64,000 nucleotides of DNA from Turbatrix aceti (Eukaryota; Nematoda; Chromadorea; Rhabditida; Panagrolaimidae): contig OZ017767.1 in assembly GCA_963969345.1 (NCBI GenBank), forward strand, positions 7,406,739 to 7,470,738, given 5' to 3'. Shown here piece after piece: positions 1 through 15,000 of this stretch. A program made the position numbers and the translations under genes. Every line of letters starts with the position of its first letter. Within the stretch, counting starts at the first letter, position 1. The notes beneath the pieces are model-generated. The model made no database searches. It had not been told where the DNA came from and worked only from the letters and a program-made list of their open reading frames with translations.

Positions 1-3000
1 GCGGTGGCTGCTGCTGCTGCTGATGAGGCTGCAGCGGTCGAAGCGGTCAGGCTGGTGTTAAGAGGCGGCGCCAAACGGTCAGATTCTGTAAGTCAGTCAA
101 ACTCAGGTGAATCAAGCTCACGCTCACACGTGTAAAATGTAAAATGTAAAAGGAGCAAAGTTCAGTTAATAAATTAATTGCAATTATTTCAAAATTTTTG
201 GGTTTGTTAAGTATTATATTTCTCGGATCGATCAGTGACTCAAACAACTACAGTTTTCTGATTCTGATATTAGCAAAAAAAATAAAAGCAAAAAAAAACA
301 AGCACACACCAAACAAAGCATTGCATAATTGAAAAACCGTCCAAAAACCAAAAAAAATGTTTCGAGACATTCTCATCAATTGTCAAAATTTCAAAAATCT
401 AACAACACCCCTTCAACACAAATGTTTTTTTCCAGTTAACTCACGTCTTCTCCGAATGGCACTCAACGGTGTGCTGGAAGTTGTCGGATTGAAGATAATC
501 TTCCTCGAAGTGTTCAGACTCGTATTGCTTCCAGAAGGCGCCTGAGGGGACCAGATGGTCCTCGTTCGATCACCTCCCCTTTCACGGTCAGCAGAAGTCG
601 TAAAACTCTTCTCATCGAGGTTAGAAGGTTTTCGCTGTGGGACCGGAGCAAAGGAATTTCTCGGAGGCGGCACCGGGCCACCCTCAAAGGCATTCGACGC
701 GGATCGGAGGCCGTGGAGTGAGATCGAGGTCGTCATGCCGCCGGGCACAGGTCCACCGTGCTGGAAGTAAACGTCGCCGCCATCGTAGCCGGGTCTCGAG
801 ACGGAAGGCGCCGCGACAGGCTCGCCCCAGCGACGGCGGGTCCTGGGCGTGGAGTCGGTGACCCGGCAGAGATTGGACATGGATCGACTCGAGGCGACCG
901 ATTGCGGGGGGTTTTGGGTGGGAGATTGATCGAGGACGAGGTTTTCGTCGGGGTCGAGCTCGTCTTCGCAGTCGACGCCGACCGTTGATCCGGGAACGCC
1001 GAGGGATGAGCGACGGTTGTGGCGAACGACTTCGGTGGGAATGACCTCGACCGGGAATGCTCTAAAAAATAAAAAGACAGTTATTAATTTTTTTAAAACG
1101 TCATAACCTTCTCGAATGACAGTTTTTTCAAAAAAATTTATAATCAAAACGCGGCAAAAAATTTTGCAGTGCCTTTGAAAGACAAAAAAATTTTAAGAAC
1201 GCAAACATTTCCAGTTAAACACAAAAACAAAAGAATCACGATTCCAAGATTCTCAAAATTCTCAGTTTGTTGTCCAAACCAGCTCCCCTCCCCTCCCTCC
1301 AGCAGTCAAAACTCCCGAAAAAAATATCCATTCGCCAGAAATAGGAAAAAAGCTGTCACATGAACCGGTTCAATAGCAGCTCAGCCATCAATAAGGCAAC
1401 CGGAGAGGTCGGAGTCGACAGGACCGCCAATCAATCGTGCTGGGCCCGGCCCCTCTGGCTGATTCATAGTGTCGTGCAGAAATGCAAAAAAAAAGCGAAA
1501 TCAGGACCCTAAGACCCTGAATTGCAATAAACAAAGCCTGTTCAGCCCCGGGAAAAAAACGAGGAAAACACTCGATTCCGCAAACAGGGCGTCGAAGTTG
1601 AGTCGCCAGAAACAAAGCAGTTGACAGCCGAGCGAGCAGTCATCTACCGGCTGGCTGGCTGCGCGGAGGGATCTGTGGGATCGAAACTTGGCTAGGCAGC
1701 GTGGAGGTGGTTGGACGCTCACCACAAGAGCCGGGTTAGTTGACCGGGGACACGTCGAGGTGACCAGAACAAACAGACTGCGCTCGCGAGCGCGATTCAA
1801 ATTTTGATCGACTGCGCCGGCGTCTACGTGGCTGGCTGGCGGGTATTGAGTGGGATCGAGTGCAGAGGTGGCCAGGTAGATATAATACATACATACATGC
1901 TCAATTCAATAGAGATCGGATCGGGTTTTGGGGACAGGAACATTGGGTTGCTTTTGTTAGTGCCGAAAGTCAGAATGAACAGTTAACACAAAAAAAATAA
2001 AAAAATAAAATCTTGCGGCTGACAGAAAAATAATCGAACGGCCAGTTACATATTAGAATTGCGGAGCGAGTCAGGAAGAACCAGGCAGCGAGGTGAGGTG
2101 TGGCGCGCAAACGCGCAAACAAGGAAAGCAGGGTGCTGCCTCCCGCGCATCCGTCTCAGCCAGGAGTGGTGTCGAAAGTAACCAATCCGCGATTGGCGAT
2201 CGGCGATCGCTGGCAGCAACACAGCAACACCGCGGCGGTTGACGGGGGGAGGAAATATCGCCGTGTTGGTCGGGTGCTGCTCACTTGGTGACTAACCGCG
2301 ACCAACGCGCAATTTTTCCAAAATAAATATTGGCAGCGTCACAAAAAAAAAAGTTTGCGCGGGCAATAAACGGCAAAATGTCATTCAGTTTTTTTTAGAT
2401 TTCTGGATGTCAGTATACCGAAAAACTGGAGGCAGTTTTACTTTCCTGAACTTTTCAAAAATTTAAAATTTAACGCTAATATTATTTTGGACGGCGCGGG
2501 TGGCCCAGTGGTGTGTGGCGCGTCTACAAGGAAATCAAGGTCGAGGTTCGATCCCGCTTGGGCGCAGCGGTCTTCTACAACTCATTCTCATTCGTCATCA
2601 TCCAATCGAAAAACACACCACACCAAAAACACGTCCCGTCCCCTGTAAGAGCTGCGAACTCAGGGTGCACGTATCGCAAAGACATCCGTTCCGGATGGGC
2701 CCCTCTACGTACGAGACGCCATCATCATCTTCATCACCTTCTGACTGTTCATTGTAGTGTTGTATGTATGATATGGTGCGTACGAGTTAGAGAATAAATG
2801 AAATGAATGAAATGAAATGAAATGAAATGAAAAAATTATTTTGGACAGTTTAGTTTTATCATCGCACACCAATTTTTTTTCAAAATTTTGAATTTAAATA
2901 CATATAACCTAGGTCGATCTCCGATCAGTTTACCTTTACCCAAAAAAAAAAACTCACTCAGAAGCCCTGAGGGTCAAATCAGCATCCGCACGATGCCCTC

Positions 3001-6000
3001 TTCCGCCACCAACTCCGCTGTCAAGATCGTCGTCCTGGGCCACGTGGACAGAGGTTAGGCTACCAAATTCGCTGTCACGGAGTTCCTTTTTGTTGCTGAC
3101 TCCTCCGGTGACGCTTGCCGAGTCACTGCCGCTTTCGATCACGCTGTCTGGTGTTGTTGACCTGCAAAAAATTCCAAGTTAACAAAACAAGAATTTTTAG
3201 CAATCAAGACAGTTAAAACCATATGACATGAAACCCAGAGAAATAATTATTGATGACGCAGTTATTGAAGCAAGGTGATGGCTTACAACAGAGTCAACAA
3301 ACACAAAAAAAGCTGCCAAACAGTGTCAGACAACAATTTTTTATGCTTCAAGGGTGTAAAAATATTTTTAACAGCCAGTTAAACAAATAAATATTATCAC
3401 AAAATTTGGGGTTGTTCAGCAGTGATAAATCACTTTTTTAGAATAACAAAACAAATAAATATTAAAATCAATAATCAACGACAGTTAAACAAAAAAAACA
3501 CAATGACATCCAAATAAAACTATTTATTTGAAAATGAACGAACGAACAAATGCGTGAGCAGAGATAAATCCCATCCATTGCTGGAGACAAAGTGAGAAGA
3601 CTCGCAGCGAGGTGGAAGAAAAGAATGGAGCTCGAGCGAGCAAGCAGAACCCCAGGCTAATGTGTAAAAACATTTGTTTGCACAAGGTACAGGAAAGCAA
3701 CAACGAAGCATGACACCAAATTGAGCAGCATTTCATCCATCCCACTCTCTTCTCCGTTCTCTCCGCAATGATGGGGGTGACAAGTGATAAATTCTGTCCA
3801 AGTACAACACCGACAAGAGAGTTCACTCCCCCACCCCGGTCGGCCGGTTAGCCAAAATATGTATGCATTCTGACTCACTTCTCGCGAGTTTTTACAACAA
3901 CATGGGTTATTGGATTCTACTCACGCGCGCATGGACGCTAAAAACAGACAAGAAGAAGAGTTTCTTTAAGAGAGAAAAATTTTACAGTGATCCAATTGGT
4001 GATCAGTATTTTGATAAATTAAAAAAAAAACTAAATTTTTTTTCTTCCGGCTTTTTTATTTTTTCTCATAACTATTACAACAGTTAAATAAAAAAAAATG
4101 TCATGTGTATTAAACCAATTGAAAAAAATTTTTTGGTATCAGACAGCTAAAAAAAAACATCTAACTCATAGATCTCCCTCCTTCCCAGGCCTCCGGAGCA
4201 CTAGTACCTCTTCAAATTTATAAATTTTACGTTTGAGTGCAGAAAAATTTTCATACAGTTTTACAAAAAAATTGGCATTATTATATTTAAAACAAATCTG
4301 TATTGGACGCAGTTTGACAAAATTGAAATTCACGGATTCTATTATTTGTGACAAAAAAATTCAGTGAAGACAATTCAAGCCGAGAATCAGCAGAATAATT
4401 TAACCAAAGAAAAATAAATATCCGGAGTTGCCGCCAGTTAAAAAAACTTGTGAATTTGTCAAAATTGAATAAAAATTGCAAGATCTTATCACTACAATTT
4501 ATCGTTACCAGTTAACACAAAAAGAAAGTTTGGCTTCCTCAAAACCGAATTCTAGTGGGAAATTTTGACAGAATTCAAATTTTTTCTGTTGCTTAAATTT
4601 AATCAATTTGAAAATTGTAGCCCGGTCCAAGTTAAAAAATCTAAACAATCTAAACTTCAGTTAAAAAAAACCTTGTGAATTTGTCAAAATTGAGAAAAAA
4701 TTGGAAGATATTATCACACAGTTAACAAAGAGTTTAGCTTCCATAAAATCGAATTTGACAGAATTCGCATTTTTGCTGTTGCCCCTTAAATTCGATCAAT
4801 TTGAAAATTGTAGCCCGGCCAGTTTAAAAAACCCAAACAATCGATCTACCCCTTTTTGTCCGACTTCCAAATCACTCAATCCCCGCCAAATCCATCAATT
4901 AGACGTTTGAATGCTTTCAAAAACAAGCGGAACAGTTTTTGAAAAAAAATAATAAATAACAAGATAAAGTGAATATCTTGCATCACGTCGACCAGGTGTA
5001 GCACGCAGACAGGCAAGCAATCCGCCCCGGCTGCAACCCAGATGCCCGGAGGCGTCGAACGTTCACCACCGCCGAAGGCGGGAGGAATGCTCGAGTTCCT
5101 TTCCCTCTCTCCTCCACCTGCGAGTCCTCCGAGCTCCTCCGATTCACGGAAGATTGGGTCACCGGTGCCCGTTATCGCACGCAGATGCTAATCATTATGG
5201 GTGTTTAGCCTCATTTTTTTACACAGTTTTTTTGTTCTTCGATGCAGAATTTAAATACTAGCACTAAAACGTAAAAGTTTAACAGGAATATAAAATTAAG
5301 GAACCAGAAAAGTGTACAGTTAAAAACAAAAAATTGTTTCAAAAAAGGCTCAAATAGTAAAAATAACCCAAAACGAATAAATACCCCCTGGGTATTTATT
5401 GTACGGGGAATGTCCTTGTCCAGCTGGTGACCACACACTGTGGACGCTATCGATGTCATACACAAACAAAAGTTAGTGATTTACATTTGCGTTTATTTAT
5501 ACGATCACGACCGCCACAGCCACAGTCACGATCACGAGCGTCATGATACCGCAAGTCTTCTGGAATGGGACCCCCGGCAGGCAGAGAGCAGTGCTAAAGG
5601 CGTCGCTCAAGGCCGCATCGGAACAACCGGTGCAAGCAGCCCAGCACTGCAGGAAGGAAGTAAGAAATCCAAGTTACACAAACTTTTCTTAAAACAAAAA
5701 AAAAATTTGGCAATTTATCTCTTTTTTTAACTTGTCTGATCTGAGGAGAGAGGGGGCAAAATGTCTTCAACAAAAGTAGCTTCCAACGCGTCAGTTTTAC
5801 ACCTTTACCTACCAAAAGCGGGAAGTGTTATGAAATCACTCAGTTTAATTTTCACAACGTGTATCGGCACGATTTACTATCGGAAAAGACGTGTAAATTA
5901 AAAAAAATATATCCGGAAGCATCAGTTTTACACCTTTACCCTCCTGGAGATGCCAAAAAGTACACAATATGCACCAGTTTAATTTTCACATGCAAATGAG

Positions 6001-9000
6001 TCAAAGTCGTCCTTCCGCGATGAGATGCGATTCTGATTCAACGCTTCTTGCCAGTTTTCTCCTACCACCACCAAAACCACCAACACCACAACCACTGCCG
6101 CAAGCAATGCAAACAGAACAAAAAAAATTAATCAGACCATTTGTCAGCACCCTGCACCGAGCAGCCGGTGGTGGGAAAGTGATCTCCCCCTGACGGACAG
6201 TGTAAAAAGTATTGCAATTAAATACAATCGCAGAAAAAAAAATTATTCTTCGAATCATCCGTGTTACAAACAAAAAAGAATCTAAAAAACGCATACAGTT
6301 TTTTATCGAATAATCGCAAAAGTCCAGTTAAACGGCAAAAAAAGCTAATAAAATGAATATCTAGGCGCTTCCTCATATTTATTTTTCACATCTGACAGAC
6401 AGGAACAAAGAAATCCGGCAGACGTTGTTTTGTTGGTTTCGATGGGGCAGATGTATATTAGATGCTTCAGCTGGGGTTGCTGGTGACCGAGTGAATATCT
6501 TTAGCTCTGCTGACTACCGTAGAAAAACAGTTTATTGCATTCGGGATCCTGATAGGGATATGAAGAAAAAAGATACGATACTGATCGTATGAAAAAAAAA
6601 TAAAAATCACATTATTGATTGCTGGCATCAGTTAAAAAAACTCCTGGTGATTTCCCCAATCAGTTTTTGATATTGTGATCGTATAAATATGCCACATTCT
6701 TCAGTTAAACAATAGAAACCAAAAAAATCATTTTTTTTAAACCAATTAAAAAAACAGAAAAGTCCCCTTTTTGTGTATTTACAAAAATGCGTGCGTGGTG
6801 CAACGCAATACTACCTCGCGAAACCCCTTATCCCTGTGCTCCGACGGCTGCAAAGCGTTCTTTCCCGTCAAAAAGGACGATCCAAGTTGTCTCAAAAAAC
6901 AATCAATCCGTCACCGGAGTAAGTAGCGAGCCTCCGCACGTATCCATCCCTCCATCTGACCTCAAAAAAATCACCGTCTTGCTTCGATGGGGACAGGAGA
7001 AGATGAAAAGACAAGGCAGTTTTTAAAAATAGATGCGAGCTGATGTGAGGGGAGAAATAAATATTATAAATACACGATGTCACCGTTGAACATTTTACGG
7101 AAAACTTTGCCAAATGCAGTATTTGAAAAAATTGAAAAAAAAGTGGCAGAAGTTGATGTTGATTTTTGGCAGAAAAGTGCTCTGCTGCCGAGAAAATATG
7201 TACTTATGTAACTTTTTTTATGAACTAGTAAGGTAATGAATGCTGATAAACAATGCAGCACAAATCGGAATGCAGAAGCAAAAAACAAATGCCCACAGTT
7301 TATAAATTAAAAATTATCATACCTTTTTTTTAATTCAAAAATTATTGCCAATACAAAATAAATTACGCAAAGATGTTGACAGTGTTTGACGTTAAAAATC
7401 CGGTGGCAAAAGGTGCGTAACGGCAGAAAAGTGCCTCCGGCAAGTATCATTGCCGAAATAAACTCGGTTAAAAACGGTTTATCAATCAATAAACAAAAAC
7501 AGTGAACTTTAAACTAATAAAATTACGCTTTTTGAAGCAGATATTAAAAAACCAGTTTATAAAAAAAATCTTTAAACCAAAAATTATTGCAGAAAGCGCT
7601 CGTCTAGTTCATAAAAAAATATTTATAAGCGTTTTTTTTTCAAAAAAAAAGATCTATCGGTTTCTTCCCTCCACAAAAAAATTTATTGAACTGGACAGTT
7701 TTATTAAAAACAGGTAGCAGAAAGTGTATACAGACAGAAAAAAGCCCCGTGCAAGCAGTGTAACGCAAACCAAAATTATTGCCTTCGCCTTCGCCTTCGC
7801 CTCCGGAGGCGAAGGCGAAGGCGATGAAGGCGCCTCCAGAGACGGAGGCGATCAGAGGCGCCTTTGGTGTCAAATCTCAAATTTTCTCTTACAAAATCAT
7901 AGCAGATAGCGAAATTATGATAATAGAAGGCTTTTAATTCTATTAAATAAAGTGGTAAAGCTGTTTTTTGACTATTTGTGGTTTGAATTTAAAGCCATTC
8001 AGATTTTTTGTTCAAAATTGTAAAGGTCTGAAGGCGATGGAGGCGAAGGCAATTGGAGGCGATCAATTTTTTGCCTTCGCCTTCGCCTTCGCCTCCGGAG
8101 GCGAAGGCGATCTGAAGGCGCCTCCGGGGGCGATGAAGGCGAAAGCGATGTTACACTGCGTGCAAGTATCATTGCCGAGAAAAAAACGGCGTGAATTTTT
8201 AATCATCAGGAAACTCAAAACTAAAAAAAAAAAACTTTTCTTTAGGTAAAAACAACGTTGCCAGTTAATAAAAAAATCAACAAGCGTTTTTTGATAATAA
8301 AAAACACACTTTTCAACCCACGTGATCAGTTTCAATTTCTTTAATTCCACAAAAAAAACTCTTTTGACCAACCAACAGGGATACAAAAACACGCAATAAT
8401 CGTAAAAGCAAGATAAGCGAGCGGATTTCGCGAGCTCGACGCCGCTCTGTCCTGTTGGAAGCACCTTATCCGCCCCTCCCCCCGATAAGAAAAAAAAGCG
8501 TCGCCGGCGAGCGCCATTAACGGATCCTTCACGCTCTAACGGCACCCAATGGGTCGTAAAACACGCGTATTCTCACCTGGGTCAGAGTGGCGATTCGATC
8601 CGGCAGTTAGTTGACCGGTCACTATATTTATAACTCGCGCATCGCGCCAGTTTTGTTGTCTTGACGAGGGGAAAGTCAAGTCGCGGCAGGGGGGTGATCA
8701 AGTGCGGCAAAAATTATTTGGTCAAAGAGAGGGAAGAGAAATTATGTGAAATAAACTTTTTGTGACAGAAAATAAATAAAGCACAGTTTAAAAAAACTAT
8801 TTCAGGCAGAAAAGTACGCCGTTGTTTTCTCCAAAAAAATTGGAGGACTCAAAAAACAGTGAATATTTACATTGTATGATAAGATGTTGAATAAAAATTC
8901 TACGCGACACATAGATAAATAAAGACAAAGGCAACAAAGCCAACAAAGAAAAAACTTACCGATCGCCGAGCATTCTCTTTTGTAGCAGCTTGGACAGTCT

Positions 9001-12000
9001 CCAGACAAAGATGCAGCCACTGTGCGAGACGACTATCAGTCTTCTGAAAAAAAATAAATAAAAGTAAAATGTGTTTTTTAAAAATGAATTCCCAGCGAAG
9101 TTTTTTTTGAATTTTTTCATTACTATACAACAACTTTCTCCGATATTGTAGCAAAGCCACCTTTATATTTATCTTTCCAGTTATATATTTACAACAAGAA
9201 ATCCCTTGCCAAGCCGGACCAGAGAAGCGAGAAGCAAATGAACGAAGAAACCAGGTGTACAGCGTTTTTTGTGCCCCTCAACGTCGCCAGGTGTTTCGCT
9301 GGACGATATTGACCGTGACCGATTGGCGCCTCCAACCGGTATCGTATTTAAGATATTTGTCATCGTGGACATTAAATAAATTGCGCAGATACAAGAACGA
9401 AAAACTGCTCAGTGACTAAAGCCAAAATCGTCGAATTCAACAGTTTCCAGAAACGATCCCATTTTTCTTTCCCGTTTTTAGAACAATACAGAAGAACCCA
9501 GTTTTTGTAAAAATTTCCATGTGAGAGTAACAAGTTTTTATTTTATAAAAAAGTAATAGATTTCTTTCGCAAGACCCCAGTGTTATTTTTTTTCGCAAAA
9601 AACTACCAGAAGTACGTAAATATCAGTTACTACAACAAAAAAAAGGATTCCACAAAAAAGATAATCCTATTAGCGTCGCTTTCCAGTGCGCCTTTGTTAC
9701 TCTTCCATGAGATAAAAGTTGGTGTGAAGTGAGGTGGGAGGAGGCACAATGCGTTGAAATGTCACCGCACGACACCGCGAAGTATTCTGATCCAAAAAAA
9801 GCGATCATGAGTCACAAAGAAGCGCCCGCGAATGATCGTGTGACAGTGAACAAAATTATATCACAGTGAACATTACAAAGCTTATGCTAGCCTATGGACA
9901 ATTTTTATCCAGTTTATTAAAATTAATAATATAATATAATTTTACGACGCCCATAAAACTAAAAATTTTAAAAAATTGAACTGTTTTTTTAAGAAATTAA
10001 GTAACATGTTACGGAAGCAGTTTCAAAACTCACTTGCAATCCGGCGTAAAAACGACATTGGTCACGCAGTCCACCTGGCCGTTGAGGACAGCCACGCACT
10101 GACCGTTGGTCGTGTCGATGACGTAGACGTAGCGATCGGAGCAGATCGTGGCGGCAAAGGTGCCGGAGGGGTCGAGAGCGACCTTGCTGAGGGTTCCCTC
10201 GACGCAGAGCGTGCCCTTCACCTGGGAGATGACCTTGCCATCCCTCGTCATCCGCCTGAGGTACCGATCGTTGCACGCGGCCAGCAGGGTGCCATCCGGG
10301 GTCATGGTAAAATGATTAATGCCGTACGTCATCGAGATTTGCGACAAACGGGTTACAGTGATTCCCCCGCCGTATTCGTCAAAATCGACGCTTCGGATGA
10401 CGACAATCTTGTCGAGTGAACAGGTGTAAAGGTCGTAGCCTGAGTCACGCTGAAAATGGTTAAATGATAATTTCAGTTAAAAAACCCAAACAAACCTCGT
10501 AGAACTTGAGTGAAACAATGGTGCATGCGTGGTCTTCGATGTTCGCGACCTGACAGAAGTCGGCCTCGGCGTCGAAGATGCACACGCACCGATCCCGGGC
10601 CCCGGAGGCGAGGAGGAGGCGGTTGTGGACCGAAGTGGGGTTCGAAAACTCGAGAGTCAGGATCTCGTCGGAGTGGGGGACCAACTCGAAGGCCAGTTCG
10701 AGCGCAGGCGTTGTTGTGTCTATGATTCTGAAAAAACGTTTCCATGCAGTTTTTTAGTTTAATTTTTTAGTTTAATTTTTTTTTTAATTTAAAAACGTCG
10801 TTTTTATTTTTTTATTTTTGAGAGAGTTGGAATAAAAATATTTTGACCGTTTTATAAAAAAAATTTAAAAAAAACGTACAACGTTTTATAAAATTTTAAA
10901 ATTTTTATACACAAATGGTCAGTTTTTTTACATTTGTTTTCTTTATTTCTGATTTAAAATATACAAAAAAATACTTTAAAAAAGTTGGAAACTAATTTTA
11001 CAGTGTTTTTTTTTCATTTTTAAAATCCGAATCCAAAGAAATAAAGTGTTGAAAAAAACGAAAGTGACCAAATTCAGTGTTTTTTTTAGTTCAAATTCGA
11101 GAGAATGATTATGTAATTCAAATATCAAACATTTGTGTTCTTCATTTCTGATTTAAAATAAATATAAATACAAGAAAAATTAGTTTCAAAAAAATTTGAA
11201 AACAAATATTTTTTTTGATTGTAAATTCAAGCTCAGATGTATTTACTAACTTCGTACCAGTTTTTTAATCGTTTTTGAGTTCAAATCCCGAAGAACTTGA
11301 AGAATGTACAGTTTAAAAAAACCTACACAAGTCTTCCAGTCTGAAGTCCAGCAGCGAGTTTGGTGCAGTCAGGTGACAAGCACAACGCTCTCGCTCCAAA
11401 ACTCGCGTCCGCGCCATCAGGAGCTTCAATGCCGACCTGGTCCATTTGAAGATCCACCAGAGCTTTCGTATTCCCAGATAGGTAAATCACATTTCTCAGT
11501 TCAGGTGAGAGAACATTTTCCTTCACAATTCCACCGTCTCCGAGATTCGGCGCGTCATCCGGATGCGTTTTTTCAAACGACCACACCCGAATCGTGTCAT
11601 CCGATGACGTCGTAAAAATTGTTCCCGCAGGAAGTACAGAAGTCGCTCGATCCACGATAGCGACATCGTAGATTGGTCTCACGTGGTTACGGTAACCTGC
11701 GATGAGGGATTCTTCGAGGTCTTCGGAAAGTCGCCATTGATAGATGGATCGGTCGTTGTGGAGCACGGAAAGCGTCGAAGTTCGTCGACAGAAGGCGACT
11801 GCGTTCGCGGATGGAAATTCTTCCTGGGCGTCGACGGCCTGGGAAACCATGTCGAAGAACGCGGACACAGTGGAGGCGGAGGCAATGTCGTGGAGCAGGT
11901 AGTGGGGTCGGCCGGGAAGCAGACGACCCTCGCCGGCACCTGTGCGGAAGTACCCAATCATGCCGGAAGCGCAGGCGAAGAAGAGATTCTCGTCGTCGCC

Positions 12001-15000
12001 GGGGAAGCCGGCGGTGATGGAGCGGGGCTCGAAGGGAAGATCGTAGACTTTTAGCAACTGAAAAACAATTTTATTCGAACGCTAAAGTCAGAATTAACAA
12101 AAAAATGAGCATTTCCGATACGGAATCGAAACAGGGAATAAAAAAAACAAACTTAAGCCGATTTTGCAATTTTTATTAATATTTTATAATTTATGCATAC
12201 AAATTTTTTTCTTTAGTAAAAAAAATGCTCAAGCCGATTTTGCATTTTTTATAAATATTTTATTTTTTTTTTCAGTGCATCGGCGAACAGTTTAAAAAAA
12301 GTTAAAATATCAATTGAAATTATTATTTGTAAGTTTGAATACAGTTTCTTATAAAAATCAACTTTTTGAGTTGTCCAAAAAATTTTTTTTTGCAATTTTT
12401 TAAAATGTTTTAACCGACTTACAATTAATCTATCAGTTTTTACTCCACAAAATCAAAAAAAAACCAACCTTTTTGTCAGCAAATTCAAAAAGCATGGGCT
12501 TTTCTGCGATGACAAATGTCCTGTTTCCCGGCATGCAGCAGACGTCTGTCAAAATACTGGATCTCCAATTTGACAGAATCCCAGATCTGCCATTCAAAAT
12601 CCGATCCGAAGCCGTGAATTGCCAGAATTTGACGTGTCTCACGCCGACCGTTACAAACTGATTCCCGTCGTTCGCGACGTCCATGGCATTGACCTGGGCT
12701 GTGAGACGGTTTTCACAAAGCCTCGTCGACTTGGCCCAATCCCAGAGCACGATGGAACGGTCGTGGAGCACACCCACGCTGACGAGAAACTTGGAGCCCT
12801 GGATAAAGCGCACGGAAGCGACGCCAAAGTGGTGGTGCTTGAGTTCGGCGACCTGTCGCCCGGCGAGACCGCCTTCCCTCGAGATCCTCCACACCCGGAC
12901 CATGGGATCATGGCCGAATTCGCCGGTCGCAATATAGTTTCCATCCGGGGACCAGGTGATGCAGGTGACGTTGTTCTTGCAGTTGTTGATAAGGTGAAAC
13001 TGCTGGTTTTGCCGGCCGACGACGACGACCGTCGAGCCAGCGGCAAACGCGAGCAGACCCGTCGTCTCGTCTGCCGCGAACGATACCCGTGTTGCCGTGC
13101 AGCCGAGGACGCGTTCCAGCTTCGCCTGAAGAATGCACAATGTTTTGGCACAGTTTTCAAATTTGTACAAAATGCAACTTTTTTTCTTTTTTTTCTCTTT
13201 TTTTCTTTTTTTTCTTTTTCTTCTTTTTTTTCATTTTTTTTCATTTCTTCATTTTTTTTCCAAGCTCCATAAAAAACGCAATAAAAAATTTTCTTGAATT
13301 TGTTTTAATATTTTTTTCATTGGCAAGGTAAAAATTTTCCCAACAGATTAATTCCCGCAGTTTTTGGCTTATCACAAATTTTTTATAGCAAGCAGTTTTT
13401 ATGGCGATTGGGAAACGTTAACCAAACAAACAAGCAATAAAACGTGGTTGCATGACTCCAACTTCAATGACAGTTTTTGCCCTTTCACAACCCCACCAAA
13501 TCCCTGGTCTGAACCCGCTTCAGTTTGTATCCCCTTTAGCGTGAGATCATAAAAATAAATCTATCTATGACCACCCACCACCGACACCATGCATGACCTC
13601 GTCCCGGTGCTCCTGGCACACCCAAAAGTTTATCGGGGTAAGATTTTGCATGATATCTGTCAACAACATAGAAATTTGTAAATCACTAGTTATATATATA
13701 TTTATTTTTGTCGTCTTCGTCTTCACAGCGTATCGGTAGGCCTATTTTTAGTTCGCGCAAACTGTGAAAAAAAGTGGCCACTCGGCTGAGGAAAATTTTT
13801 GCCTGCGCGCGCACCCTTGTTTTTCTTGAAAGTGCACCCCAGATAATCGCAAAACAAAAATATTAAGATGCAAGTGTTTGTTTAGATTGATATTGTCATC
13901 GATTAAGCACATTCTTGCGAACATTTTGATGCCATTTTTGAAAAAAAATATTTATTGTGAGTCTCGCTGCATATTTCCAAAAACAGACATTTTTAAAAAC
14001 GTTTGTGATAATTTCACAAAAAGTGTTCTGTACAGAGTTCTGAAATTTTTATGACAGATGCATACGGTGTTGAAGAAGGTATCCTGAAAATTTGGTGCAA
14101 TTTCGCCTTGGAATTTTAAAGTTAGCTGCTGATAACTGTTTTTCCTTATAAAGGTGCGCGCAAGCACACCCCTCTGTTCCTACTCAGGGTACTCTAAAAA
14201 CATTTTTTTGGTTGGAAAAATGTTCGACCCCTTCACTATTGGAATATTAAAGCAATCGGAACTTCAATACACAATTCGGGCGAGTGTCGTCGTCGAGTCG
14301 AGGAAGCACGGCGACGCGCACGAAGTTGCGGCAACAAGAAACGGGTGCCGCCGCCGATTGACCCTTCAGGGATGTACCTGAGTACAACTATCGTGTGCAG
14401 TGAACGACTATCATGTGCAAGGCAAAGAAGTTGTTCTGTTTCTGGTCAAACAACTCATTGAAGGGTCAATCGGCGGCGGCACCCGTTTCTTGTTGCCGCA
14501 ACTTCGTGCGCGTCGCCGTGCTTCCTCGACTCGACGACGACACTCCCCCGAATTGTGTATTGAAGTTCCGATTGCTTTAATATTCCAATAGTGAAGGGGT
14601 CGAACATTTTTGTAACCAAAAAAATGTTTTTGGAGTACAATGAGTAGGAACAGAGGGGTGTGCTTGCGCGCAATTTTACAAGGAAAAACAGTTATCAGCA
14701 GCTAACTTTAATATTTCAAGGCGAAATTGCACCAAATTTTCAGGATATCTTCTTCAACACCGTATGCAACTGTCATAAAAATTTCAGAACTCTGTACAGA
14801 ACACTTTTTGTGAAATTATCACAAACGTTTTTAAAAATGTCTGTTTTTGGAAATATGCAGCGAGACTCACAATAAATATTTTTTTTCAAAAATGGCATCA
14901 AAATGTTCGCAAGAATGTGCTTAATCGATGACAATATCAATCTAAACAAACACTTGCATCTTAATATTTTTGTTTTGCGATTATCTGGGGTGCACTTTCA

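Larger units (their letters stand above)
3162..8959. other. 5.8-kb intron of the WD40 scaffold gene
   Basis: The exons at 3161-2958 and 9043-8960 join in phase across this stretch, so no extra exon is needed. It is AT-rich and crowded with CAGTT motifs. It holds diverged tandem duplications (about 4446-4850 and 5789-5991), a perfect 11-bp-arm hairpin (5376-5400) and the hAT-type element at 7756-8158. GC-richer patches at about 4990-5190, 8400-8560 and 8580-8700 carry no exon I can support. Confidence 0.6.

Noticed and set aside
2493..2565. Functional tRNA gene
   Set aside because: A and B boxes are present but the acceptor and T stems are badly mismatched and the unit has a SINE body, tail and target duplications.
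4990..5190. Open GC-rich minus-strand stretch (about 65 codons) after a TTAG acceptor, possible extra exon of the WD40 gene
   Set aside because: Phase of the flanking exons would put a stop codon a few codons in, and the flanking exons already join in frame without it.
7640..8545. ORFs running through the GCCTTC repeats (up to 160 codons)
   Set aside because: They arise from hexamer repeats inside the hAT-type element and are not conserved coding sequence.
9181..9372. Minus-strand ORF with a Ser-rich segment within a WD40-gene intron
   Set aside because: No acceptor precedes it and the flanking exons join in frame without it.
13952..14875. Matching ORFs in both halves of the 14-kb palindrome
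   Set aside because: They are the same DNA read in the two arms of the foldback element, with no recognisable domain.
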